NCBI GenBank assembly: GCA_037974665.1
Contig: CM075772.1
Span: 42,498,552-42,562,551, forward strand
Direction of reading: 5' to 3'
From: Ehretia macrophylla
Lineage: Eukaryota; Streptophyta; Magnoliopsida; Boraginales; Ehretiaceae
Length of the DNA stretch: 64,000 bases
Part shown: positions 49,900 to 60,830 of the stretch, one piece after another
Layout: the number at the start of each line of letters is the position of its first letter
Position numbering within the stretch: the first letter of the stretch is position 1
Translations under genes and position numbers: made by a program
The notes under the pieces: model-generated
What the model was told of the DNA's origin: nothing
Seen by the model: only the letters and a program-made list of their open reading frames with translations
Database searches by the model: none

Positions 49900-50385
49900 G
49901 GGAAAATCTAACATTTAGTCCCTATTGTTTACAAAAAATTTTAGTTTAGTCCCTATTATTTAAAATGTCTCAATTTAATCCTTAATGTTTTCCTAAAAGT
50001 TTCAATTTCATCCCTATTGTTTAAAGTTTTCAATTTCGTCATTATTGTTTCTCAAAAAGTTTCAATTTCGTCCTTATTATTTTCAAAAAGTTTTAAATTC
50101 ATCCCTATTATTTCTCAAAATATTTTAATTTAGTCATTGGATAATAAAGACGAATTTGAAACTTTAAGAAAACAATAAGGACGAAATTAAAACTTTTTAA
50201 AATTAATAGGGACGAAATTGAAAATTTTTGGAAAATAATAGGGACTAAATTGAGACATTTTAAATAATAGAGACGAAATTGAAACTTTTGGTGAAACAAT
50301 AGAGATTAAATTGAGATATTTTAAACAATAGGGACTAAACTGAGACACTTTGTAAACAACAGGGACTAAATGTGAAAATTTTTCC
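49900..50385. mobile_element. Fold-back element 5, Mutator-like
   Basis: A 486-bp palindromic element. The left end 'catttagtccctattgttta' is mirrored by the right end 'taaacaacagggactaaatg'. A perfect 9-bp direct repeat TATTTAAGG flanks it (49891-49899 and 50386-50394), as expected for a Mutator-like insertion. The arms consist of repeated 'tagtccctatt' and 'cgtccttatt' phrases about 40 bp apart. It encodes nothing. Confidence 0.8.
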
Positions 50386-50394
50386 TATTTAAGG

Positions 50395-50937
50395 TATTGA
50401 TAGTTGAATTTATGGCCTTAAGCTTAAATTCATCGAACATTCCACATGGATGATTTTGTTTAAAAGCTTAAATTATAATTAGAGGGGGATTTATTATATT
50501 ACTTATTATGTTCAACACTAGTATAAGTGATCTTTTACAATGATGTATGATTTTGTCGCTATTTGTTAAGCTAATATCTGAATGTAATTTGTCAACGCAT
50601 TCTAGGAACACCTTTAGAATGATTCAAACCTTTGATAATTAGCGGACCTACATAGGATTGAGGGGTGCACAACTTGAGAAAAAAAACATTTTTTAAAATA
50701 TTTTTTACTTAAAAAAAAAAATTATTATATTAGATATTTTCGTTATATGATGGCACACCCTAACTTTTCTCACACCACTCAATCCGCAGATCATGGTTGA
50801 GGCCTTAGAACTATAAGCTCCTCGGATCAACTCGCATCATCACAGTTGATATTTCTCTAACAGAAATGCTAGATAAATAACACTTTATTGTTATCACTCA
50901 TTATCTCCTCCTGCGGACTATTTGTGTGCCTTTATTA
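50395..50937. other. Intergenic DNA with MITE-like fragment
   Basis: The segment 50640-50800 resembles the short hAT-like MITEs elsewhere in the window ('ggacctacataggattga' and the facing 'cactcaatccgcagatc'). No gene is present. Confidence 0.4.
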
Positions 50938-53040
50938 TTAATTTTGGCACTTTGTTGCTACTACGCAGAGGGGATTCTTCTGAGGCATAACTAGTCCAGG
51001 TAAAACATTGGTGTCAATGTCTTCTTTCTTTATTCCAGGAGGTAGTTCCCAATTAAATGAGTTGAGAAGATTGGCAAGTGCAAGTTCTACTGTTGCTATT
51101 CCCAAAGAGATTCCAAGACAGCCTCTCCTGCCTGCTTCAAATGGAATGAGTCCAAAATGTTGGCCTTTATAGTCAATTGTACTATTCAAGAATCTCTCGG
51201 GCAAAAACTCATTTAGATTTTTCCAATATTCTGGATCTCTTGCAATGCCTAACAAAAACTAAAGTTTTGGGTTGAATTTCGTATGCATCTATGATGCACT
51301 CTTCTGTTGTTTCCCTTAGTATTAAGAGGGGAGCTGGTGGATAGAATCTAAAAGTCTCTTTTATGATCACTTTGAGATATGGAAGTTTTTGAATATCATC
51401 TTCTGTAACTATGCCTTCATTCTTAACAATACCTCGAATTTCTGCTTGAACTTTTCTCATAACACGAGGTGTCTTTATCAGGGCAGTCATAAGCCAAATT
51501 ATTGTGGTTGTACTTGTATCAGTTCCAACGACAAAAATAACATGTGAAGACAATATAAGAACAGAAAATTATGTTAACTAACAATTGGAAGAGTACTGTA
51601 ACTTTCATAAAGAATTTATAGCCTTTGTTAGAGTTTCACATGGTGAACTAATGAGCAAAAAGAAAGATTTCTCTCACATAAGAAAATTAAAAGAAGAATG
51701 AGCTATTAATATAAATATGTGTAGGCTCAAAACCCAATAGTTTAACATTTTGGATTAATAGTTGAGTTCTACACATGTGTGTTAAACAACTCCATTTAGT
51801 TAAACCTTCTGGGTTAATAGTTGAGTTCTACACATGTGTGTTAAACAACTCCATTTCTTCTCCTAAGATTCTCAGGGCTCACAACAACAGCCTCATAGCA
51901 ATGCATTCCCAATACATTAAGTCTTGAAACCATAAGAAAATGATAATTTTGGAGACTGCTGATATTTACCAGGAGCAATGCTTTAACGTGGTCCAATGTC
52001 AAATCAAGTGGAGATGATTTATCTTCTCGCAGTTGAAGCAAGAGACTAAGAATGTCATGTTCCATTGATTCGGGCCTATTTGGATTAAGGTGCTCATCGA
52101 TAAGATCCTGGAAGAATGAATCTAATTCCTTGATGGTCCTTTCTTGCAGTCACACCGGTTAAATTTCTAATCCAACCTAACGAAGGGAAATAAGTAAAGA
52201 AGAAGTTGCCTCCCAACATGGCTTGAAATTCAAGTAAAAGTTCGTTGAACCTTCTCCGATCAGACCCTTCTTCATTAAACCTCTTCCCAAAAGCAATTCT
52301 TTTTTTTTGCTAAGAAAGTAGAGATTTTTATTCAACTATCAAAAAACATATGAACTATATATGCTATTCCTATAATTTCTAAAAAGATAGACTTTAGATC
52401 GGGCATCAACAATAATTCTCCTAAGAACTTGTTCTTCTGTTAAGATACCAAAGTTGTGGAGTCTACATTCCCAAAAGCAATTCTACAGATCAATGTAATT
52501 GTTAGAGACGCTATAGTCTCAGACAAGTTGAAGACTTCAAGTGCAAAAGCATCCCTTGTAATCTGTTTCGTCATGCGAACAACTTCATCTTTGCGAATCG
52601 GACGAAAAGATAGAACTTGCTTGAGGTTGAAAGGATGAAGAATATAAATTTTTTCTCATCTCCCTCCAGTAATCGTTATACGGTGAGAATGCAATATCCA
52701 TAGCCTTAATGCATGTAAGATAGCCTTGTCCTGCTAAAAAGTGTAGGCCTTCCAGAAAAACAACGTCATGTGTCTTCAGGGCCTTTTCAGCCATTCTTGC
52801 TGAAGAAATCACGAGTAATGGCTTTGAACCAAGTTTCATGGACATCAATGGACCATATTGTTTTGATAGTTTCCATAAATAGAAAGGAATGTTGGTGGTG
52901 TCAATTTGAAGCAAGTTCCCATAATAGGAAGAAGCCCCGGAGGACCTGGTAGAGCACGCCTCTTTCCAACCCTTTTGTATTCTTGAGTAACTAGAAGGAG
53001 AAAGAACAGGAGAGCTAAGAATAGTTTCCCTTTTTGAGTT
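50938..53040 (-). pseudogene. Cytochrome P450 pseudogene D
   Basis: It is homologous over its whole length to the neighbouring P450 genes. Exon 2 is about 50938-51540 and exon 1 runs from 51970. Lesions seen directly: the intron 3' splice site AG reads AT (51542); a deletion near 51245-51255 removes the NAW-type codons and shifts the frame; the haem loop reads FEAGRRGCLG, losing a Gly and the Pro, though Cys remains; frameshifts near 52660 and 52925 split exon 1; a 167-bp LINE fragment interrupts it at 52301-52467; and the first codons, including ATG, are replaced by unrelated sequence beyond about 53025. ETFR still occupies the ExxR position. It is closer to copy E than to A-C. Confidence 0.92.
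52301..52467 (-). mobile_element. 167-bp truncated LINE in P450 pseudogene D
   Basis: The insert has poly-A (T8 at 52301-52308 on the plus strand) at its minus-strand 3' end and is flanked by a perfect 17-bp direct repeat TTCCCAAAAGCAATTCT (52284-52300 and 52468-52484) made of P450 coding sequence. On the minus strand it reads NFGILTEEQVLRRIIVDAR, like the extreme C-terminus of L1-type LINE polyproteins, and its tail '...tttcttagcaaaa' resembles the end of the LINE at 23370-24000. It is a strongly 5'-truncated retroposition event. Confidence 0.85.
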
Positions 53041-53119
53041 GTGTTCTTTAGAAACAACGTACACAACTTTCTTCCGAGGCCTCTTTAACAACTTAAACCT
53101 AAGAATATAACAACTCAAA

Positions 53120-53780
53120 TTTAAAAAGAGAGTCCATCCTAAAAAATTAATCTGTTAAGTGGAAGAATTCTTTGTATTTAAGAACCACTCCTTGTGAGGA
53201 TGAGATCCCGATATGGGATCATTACATTATCTCATAAAGGCTTTTACCACTCTGACTATTAGCTGCAGATGTAGCAAAAATGTTTTCATTTTAATTTAAG
53301 CTTTGCAAAATATCTTGATCAATTTTTCGTGCATAAAGAATATATTCTTTTTGATTCAAGGCAGGACTAAGACCATATAATATATATTAAGGATGTAACC
53401 ACCGAGAATCAATCTTACAACTTCTCACATTTACAACGAAGGACATACCACTGGACTAAAACCTTGATGGTTCATAAAGGATAATTTGTAATCAATATTT
53501 ATATCCAAGTAATTCCTCAAGCCTTAAGTAAAACAAACATGAAGTGCTGTAGCTATATGTATCTGCGCCATTAATTTGAAAAAACAATAGGTATATGCAA
53601 GAACAAACCTCCTACCGATCTTTTGTGCCATTTTTATATCGTTATCATTGAATTTTTCTTCTTGTATAATGATTCTATTTTCTTGAATTGCTCTTACTAA
53701 TTTTTATCAACTATTATATGAGATCGTTATATACGATGTCGCTGCCCAAAAAAGGGAAAAAAAATAAAAATTAGAAATGG
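53120..53780. other. Intergenic DNA between pseudogene D and the retrotransposon
   Basis: No conserved P450 promoter (TATAAATA plus paired CTTGAGCAGC) is visible upstream of pseudogene D, which fits the loss of its 5' end. Nothing else is recognised. Confidence 0.5.
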
Positions 53781-53785
53781 AAAGA

Positions 53786-54980
53786 TGTTGGGTGTAATAT
53801 TGATATATTATTTCAACGTCTTTTTATTTAAATTTTGTTAATTCTTGAGTAATTTATGAACAATTTGACTCGTTCCATATTTGTTTTATGATGTAGGTGA
53901 ATTATATGAGAAGACATGGATTTTGAGGCCAAGATTGAGAAAAAATGAACAAGGGTAGGTTTTTATGCAACTTGTGAAGAAATTGAAGAGAAATTAAAAG
54001 TAGCGCAATCATAGCGCAGCTGTGTAGTATCATAGGAAATTTAAGGGCAATTTTGTAAAAGGCGCGAAAAGAACGTGAGATAAGGGGGCTCTTGCGAGCG
54101 GCTGGTTTTTGAGAGCTTGAAGCAACGTTCAAGAGAGAAAAAAAAGCTAGGAGATTGCGAGTTGAAGACGGAGAACAATCCGGAGACGGACTTCTACCAC
54201 GATTCTTCTCTAAATCCTAATTTTCTCTATCTCTATTATCATGACTTATATTAAGTTTTGGATTTTATTTACTTTCATGATTATGTTCTAAGTTATTTTT
54301 CTAGGGTTACGATGTAGCCAGATTATGAATATTTGAATGTTTTTGATTTTAATTGATTGATGAACTATTCCATTTATGCATTGAGTATTTTATGCTGAGT
54401 TTAATGCTTGTGATTGCCTGATCAACAATTGCATGATGCTTGATTTAGTTTGAGACTGAGAAGTGATAACTAAATTAGACCACGTGTGAAATACCATTAA
54501 ATCGTCATAAGCTAGAGATATTTATGAGATCTAGTGTAACATTTCTAGGGCTTAATGCGTTCTATAAGTTCACAGTTATCACAGAGATGTTGTTAGCTTG
54601 CTTATTGGGATAGGTTATTGATACTTGAGAAAAATTAATATTTACCTTAGCGAAATTGCTGGCAACGTAAGGAATAGTCGTCAATTGAATTAAGTCAATA
54701 GTTTCAGATATGATTAATCTTGGTGAAATCGAAAACCCTAGAGCCTTTTTCTTATTGAATTACCATCTTTTGTTAATTTCGTAATTGTGTTAGTTGCTAT
54801 TTTGTTACGTTTTAAAATTTCTTTAATCGTTAGTCATAAATTCAATTTGTGATTGTCTAAATAAAATTAGAGCTACATCAATTTCGGTACTTAATAATCA
54901 CAGTTCTTATAGGAACGATCTTTACTTACTACTTTATTACTTGTTGCGATACGTACACTTGCGATAGAAATCACACAACA
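53786..54980 (+). repeat. 5' LTR of the gypsy-type element
   Basis: A 1195-bp LTR. It carries 'tagcgcaatcatagcgcagc' at 54001-54020, a motif also present in the 3' LTR and the solo LTR. Compared with the 3' LTR it lacks about 30 bp of purine-rich sequence near 54068. Confidence 0.93.
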
Positions 54981-54986
54981 AGTTTT

Positions 54987-55004
54987 TGGTGCCGTTGCCG
55001 GGGA
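54987..55004 (+). promoter_or_regulatory. Primer binding site (tRNA-Asp)
   Basis: TGGTGCCGTTGCCGGGGA lies 6 bases after the 5' LTR and is complementary, with one mismatch, to the 3' end of plant tRNA-Asp. It is where minus-strand DNA synthesis would start. Confidence 0.88.
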
Positions 55005-55234
55005 CTGTGTCAATTATTAATATCGATACCAAATAGCTTTTATTTTACTTTGGAATTTATTTAATTTTGTGTTGTTATCTTATTTTCGTTACGTGTGTTT
55101 CAGGAACATACTCATTTTCGTGCATGCGAAAGTCAGGAGGTAGCAATTTGTTGTTTTTTGATCCTGAGATAGAGCGAACTTGACGAAAGGATAGAAAGGG
55201 GCAAAAAGCTATTACCCACCATCTGTAAGAAAAC

Positions 55235-56650
55235 ATGGATCAAATAGTACAAGTACAAGGTGAAAATAACCAGGAAAATCTGCCTAGAATATTGCGAGAC
55301 TATGCTTTGCCACCCACTATAATTCAACTTGTGATTAGAAGGCCAGCGATTCAGGCGAATGATTTTGACTTGAAGACAGTGACACTATAGTTGATTCAGA
55401 ATATCCCATTCCATGGATTGCTTTCTGAAGATCGTAACCAGCACATCGTGAATTTTCTAGAAGTCTGCGGAACTGCTAAGCACAATGGAGTCACTGATGA
55501 AACTTTGCGCCTTCGCTTGTTTTCTTTCTCCTTGAGGGATCAAGCTAAGGAGTGGTTGAACTCACTGCCTTCGGATTCAATCACCACTTGGGATGATTTG
55601 GTGCACAAGTTTCTGTCGAGATTTTTCCCACCTGGCAAGACAACGAAGCTGCGCATTAAAATCAACAACTTTGCTCAGCATGAAGGGGAAACTCTTTGTG
55701 AAGCATTGAAAAGGTTCAAAGGTTTATTGAGAAAGTACCCTAACCATGGAGTGCCCAAGTGGATGCAGGTTCATAATTTTTACAATGGGCTGATTAGCAC
55801 CACAAGAACTTTGATTGATGCATCAGTAGGAGGAGCTCTAATGAACAAGACAACAGATGATGCTTATGAGTTGCTTGAGGATATTGTCTTGAACAATCAG
55901 CAGTGGTTTAGCGAGAGAGTCACACCAAAGAAGACAACTGGGATCCATGAGATTGATGCCATAACTGCTTTGGCAGCAAATATTGATAACCTCGCAAAAC
56001 ACATGAGGAATAATCAAGTAACTGCTAATGTTGTCCAAACGATAGTGGTATGTGAGTTCTATTGTGGTCCACATTATAGTGCAGAATGTCAGGTTGGAAA
56101 TCCATTTGCGCAAGGCACAACAGAACAAACACAGTATGTGGGGAACTTTAATGGGCAGCAGCACAATCAATACTCTAACAGATATAATCCAGCATAGCGT
56201 AATCATCCAAATTTCTCTTGGAGAAATATTCAGACTGTGTTGCAGCTTGAGCATAATAACCCACCACCAGAGAAAAAGGTGAACTTTGAGGAGGTAATTG
56301 CTTAGTTGGCGAATTCGCAGACTCAGTTTATGAATCAAACTAGGACAAACTTCCAGAATCAATCTGCACAAATTAGGAATTTAGAGGCATAGTTTAGACA
56401 AATAGCTACGATGTTATCAGAAAGAGAGCAAGGAAATTTACCTAGTACTTCTGAGGTGAATCCTAGAAAAGATGGCATGGAACATTGCAAAATGATCACT
56501 TTGAGAAGAGGTAAAGAGTCAGAGGAAATAGTGAGAGCCAAGAAGAATGAGGCAAAAGGTGAAGAGGAAGCGGAAGCTTAGCCACAACCTACACAGGAGC
56601 CACATGTGGTTGTGCCATTCTCTCAACGATTGCAAAAAAAATAAGCTGGA
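55235..56650 (+). pseudogene. Gag relic of the gypsy-type element
   Basis: The frame starts at ATG 55235 and carries a typical Retrotrans_gag core (LRLFSFSLRDQAKEWLNSLP, then FFPPGKTTKLR, then the EALKRFK and FYNGL segments) and a zinc-knuckle-like C...CGPHYSAEC. The same frame continues after the core with a Gln/Asn-rich stretch, but it is broken by TAG codons at 55388, 56195, 56305, 56389 and 56579, all at places where a Gln or Trp codon would fit. The longest open part is 55391-56197. It cannot give a full-length product. Confidence 0.88.
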
Positions 56651-56867
56651 TAAACAATTTGCTAAATTTCTTGAAGTGTTCAAGAAACTTCACATTAATA
56701 TTCCATTAGCGGATACGCTTGAACAAATGCCGAATTATGTGAAGTTCATGAAGGACATCCTTTCAAATAAAATGAGACTTGGAGATTATGAGACAGTTGC
56801 ACTTACTGAAGAGTGCAACGCTATTCTATAAAAGAAGTTGCCACAAAAACTCAAAGATCAAGGGAGT

Positions 56868-57258
56868 TTTACTATTCTATGTGAAATTGGCAATGTTGTT
56901 TTTGAGCGAGCGTTATGTGATTTATTCAGTTTGAACAGCAAAGGGCGATTAATCAAGTACGACAACAAAAGAGAAAGGAAAGGACCGAAGGCTCTTCCTT
57001 GCTAGTATTAATTTGATGCCTTTGTCTATTTTCAGGAAGCTTAATTTAGGAGAGGAAAGACCCACAACAGTAACACTACAGTTAGCTGATCGTTCGCTCA
57101 AGCAACCTAGAGGAGTAATTGAAGATGTGCTAGTCAAAGTCGATAAATTCATATTTCCTGCAGATTTCATAGTGCTAGATATAGAGGAAGACAATGAAAT
57201 TCCTATCATTCTTGGAAGACCTTTCCTTGCAACTGGGGGATCACTTATTGATGTTTGA
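56868..57258 (+). pseudogene. Retropepsin relic
   Basis: The segment before it reads like the entrance to a retroviral-type aspartic protease (FTILCEIGN, then ERALCDL near 56865-56922), and the segment after 57004 continues with [15 protein letters not shown] and ends [19 protein letters not shown]. The catalytic Asp-Leu-Gly-Ala-Ser stretch is split by about 80 bases of unrelated sequence (near 56923-57003), which also shifts the frame. A TGA follows at 57256. The enzyme would be inactive. Confidence 0.75.
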
Positions 57259-57855
57259 AAGGGTGAGCTGAAGTTGCGAGTACAAGAGGAAGAGGGAACC
57301 TTTAATGGTTTCAAAGCTATCAAGTACCCAAAAGCCAACAACAGTTGTTTTCATGTGGATGCCATAAAAGCTATAGTGTCTAATCATGGAGGCCAATCGG
57401 ATCCCTTGGAGGCGAGCTTGTTAAAAGATAATTCTTTTGTTTCGGTGGGATTGGAGCACAAGGAATATTGGTCTACTAAACAACTAAACATGAGTGTGCA
57501 AGCAGTGGGTGAGAAAGAATTATTGCAATTGAATAAGCTAGAAGGATCATGTGATGAAGTGAATGAGAAACCAAGAGGTTACAAGGAGAGGACAAAAGAG
57601 TGGCATAACAAACCTGTTTCGGGAAAACATTTCTCTCCTAGGCAGTAAATACTTCTGTATAACCCACGGATTCCTAGAAAACGCAAGTCAGGATAGTCTG
57701 GCCCTTTTGTTGTGACTAAGGTGTTGCCCTATAGTGTTGTGGAAGTCACTCATTCAGATAAAGAGACATTCAAGGTCAACGAACAACGGTTGAAGACTTA
57801 TTGGGATGGTGAGTTCGATAAGCATAAGACCGTTGTCTACCTTAACTCGTCATGA
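57259..57855 (+). pseudogene. Pol remnant: junction to integrase C-terminus
   Basis: After the protease the frame continues (LKLRVQEEEGTFNGFKAI) and then jumps, near 57490-57520, to integrase C-terminal sequence (ELLQLNKLE, YKERTKEWHNK, then SGPFVVTKVLPYSVVEV and FKVNEQRLKTYWDGE). All of reverse transcriptase, RNase H and the integrase catalytic core is missing between these points. TAG stops at 57646 and 57695 break the remainder. The clean junction suggests an internal deletion rather than gradual decay. Confidence 0.8.
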
Positions 57856-60830
57856 AAAATTGCTCTGTCAGGCTGTAAATGTTAAAACAAGCGATTTTCG
57901 GGAGGTAACCCGAAGTTTCTTACTTTTCTTGATTTAATAGTTTTAGTTGTTTTTAGTTAATTTTTGAGTTATAATTGTCATAGATAATTGTTAATTTTTA
58001 TTGTCATGTTAGGTTCAAGAACAAGTTTGGGGGGAGCCAAGGCAAAAAGAAGTACTACCAAGTCAATTAAGGAAAAAAGAATGGAGAAATTGGTGTATGG
58101 ATTGCGTGGGATGCGTGCTTAGAGAGAAAAACAAAGAAAATCAGAGCTATGACAGTAGCGCTATTACGCTATGAAGTAGCGCAGCTGCGCTCACGGTGAT
58201 AAAAGTTATGCTCACGAGAGGTTGTTGGACGAGAAAGAGCGCAAGCGTAGAGCAACTGCGCTTACATCATTCAGTTTGACATTCGAAAAAAAGCGCATAT
58301 ATAGTGCAGCTGCGCTTACATCATTGTGTTTTGACGTTGAAAAAAAAAATTGAAAATTAAAACTCTTTCTTCTTCTTTTCGCCACCACCCCTAATATACA
58401 CATATACACACTCATCTCTCACAAAACCCTCAGCCCATAACACAAAATACACAAACTCTCTTTAATCTACCCATCTCCCTCACATCTCTCCCTCACAAGA
58501 TCCACAAACGTTTTCTAATCCACTCAACCCACAACACCAACTCTCTCTCTCAAGCTCAAACTCTCCATCTTGTCACTTTTTTTATCTCTCACCCACAACA
58601 AGCCATAGTCGAAAAAAAAACCCAACCCCACCCATCGTCATTCATGTAGATGGAGGCAATTGGACTTCTCTAGCAACAATTGAGCATTTTTCCTGAGTGC
58701 ACGTAAGTGTCTTACAACTTGTTTGAGTAACAATTCAAAAAAAAAGCGGTGAACGCTGAGATTGTGGTTGGGGCTGAAAAGATTGGAGTTCTGAGAATTC
58801 GGAATTATGGTTGCCATAGATATGATTCATCTTCGCTATGGGCTGTAATCATGTATGAAATCGTGGTTTTGTGCTAAAAAAAAGGGATTCAACACAACCT
58901 TGGGTTTGCTAAAAGTTGTGAGAAGCTGTGAGGGTAGCATGTAGTGTGCTTGAGCTTGTGTTGAGTCAAGGTCTGCCAATTTCAGTTTGGGGGTTGAAGT
59001 TGGGGTGATGCTTGATGACTATTGGGATTGTAGAGGCATTGAGATTGTGATTTTAAACTGTGGGGACCTGTGATACCATAATTGTGATTGGGGTAGCCTG
59101 TGACATTTGAATGTACACCAACTACTTGCTTAAAGGTGTCAAAGAGAAAATGAAGTTATTGTGCATAAATTGACATGTGAAGGGCCTATTGAACTATGGA
59201 AACAATTGATAATTGTTCGTTCTGTAACTATGTTGGGCTTTTAGCGTTAAGTCGTGGGGTATATCTTCGGGTGCCTCATTTTCACAGTCTAAAACTCTAA
59301 CTACGCACACCAACTGAAACATCCTCGGAGCCTTTAGACAATGAACGACATGAATATTTAGGGAAGTCCTTTGCTTTCTTTTCTTTATTTTCGCCATTGA
59401 GGACAATGTCTCATTTAAAGTTTGGGGGTGATTATTATGTGTTTTCCTATGTGAACTTGTTCTTTTAGTATTTGTATTATGTGTTTTTCTTTTTATGTAT
59501 TTTGTTATTTTTATTATGTTTAAAAACAAAAACAAAAAAAATTAAGAAAAATTTGAAACAAAAAAGAAATTGAAAAACTAAAAAAAAAATTGAAAGTGAT
59601 GTTGGAAAGATAAAAAATAGGCCGATGATGAGTAGCGTACGAATGACATGATAGTAATGTGGATAATTGACTGAAATATAGTTTTGTTTTATGGAAAATC
59701 CCCACTTATTGCGCACTTAGCATCGCCTAGTTATGTTGTTGCTTAGAGGATTATGTGAGTTTAAGTGAACAGTAAAATGAGTATAGAACTTTAGAACTTG
59801 TTTGATTGTCACTCGAGGCGAAATCCTAGGTTGTATAGCATTAGAGAAATGATTTAGGTCATCTTTGGATCCTTTGAGCCTTTCAAGCCAACCCTTGTGA
59901 TAATTGAATATCCATAGTCCACCATTTTGAGCTTAATTAGCCTTTTCTTTCTTATGCAACCTATAATATTTTTCTTAACTTGTCAAGTTTGATTTCCCCA
60001 TATTATGACCTTCCTACCTGTAACATATAATTGTTCTAGGATGATTATATGGAGCTATGTTTTGTATTGAATGAAGGGAGGTTTGATGATTTGGTGGTGC
60101 GTTGTTTTGTTTTAAAAAAAAATGCAATATTGAAGAAAAAAAATAATGAAAAGAAAAGAGAAGAGCCACACTCTTGTAGTTAATATCAAAATACAAGTTT
60201 GGGAGAGTGTGGATTCTTTATGTGTTTATAAATATTGTGAATGAATGTTGAGGAAGTGAAATGGAAGAAGAAAGAAAAGAGATATGTTGAATAATTGTGG
60301 TGGTAAAAAGTAGAGTTAGCATGTGCTCCACTGAACATCCTCGAATAGTTGTGTACTTGCAGGTAGTTGAGCCTTATATTATATCCATTATCCTACCTTG
60401 ACCCTAGTCGCACGTTACAACCAAATGTAAAGTCCTAGTGATCTTTAATGCTATGATTAACCTACATTAGTAGAGAGTGGCATGAAAAGTAAGCCTATGA
60501 AGTCCTAAGTGATTGAAAATAACATATTCACATTGGAAATTCGCTTAGCTTGCATAAACTCATCTGGGTACAATTGATTAGGATAGAAGCTATTCACACA
60601 CTCGGGGGATTTGAAGTAAAATGAGACTTATGTGAAGTTGTTATTTCTCATGCGTATGATTGAAAGTCACCTCTTGAGTTGGAAAAAAGCTACTAAGGCC
60701 GTGAAAATTTACTATCCTACAGCATTGCTTTCATGAGTTGTCTTGTGTCGAGTCTTTAGTTTCTAGGTTGTTTCTATCTTTAGTTGTGTCTTTTGTTTGA
60801 GTACAAACAAAGCTTGAGTTTGGGGGTGTT
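57856..60830 (+). other. Long 3' non-coding region of the gypsy-type element
   Basis: Almost 3 kb without a recognisable protein; an env-like third frame as in Athila is not seen. It contains palindromic AGCGCAGCTGCGCT (58178-58191) with diverged relatives at about 58238-58263 and 58298-58314. It also holds five polypurine-like phrases of the form AGTTTGGG(G) (58023, 58983, 59419, 60197 and 60817). The last one directly precedes the 3' LTR and is the likely polypurine tract. Confidence 0.7.

Noticed and set aside
55838..56371. 177-codon minus-strand frame
   Set aside because: It is antisense to the gag relic and has no recognisable domain.
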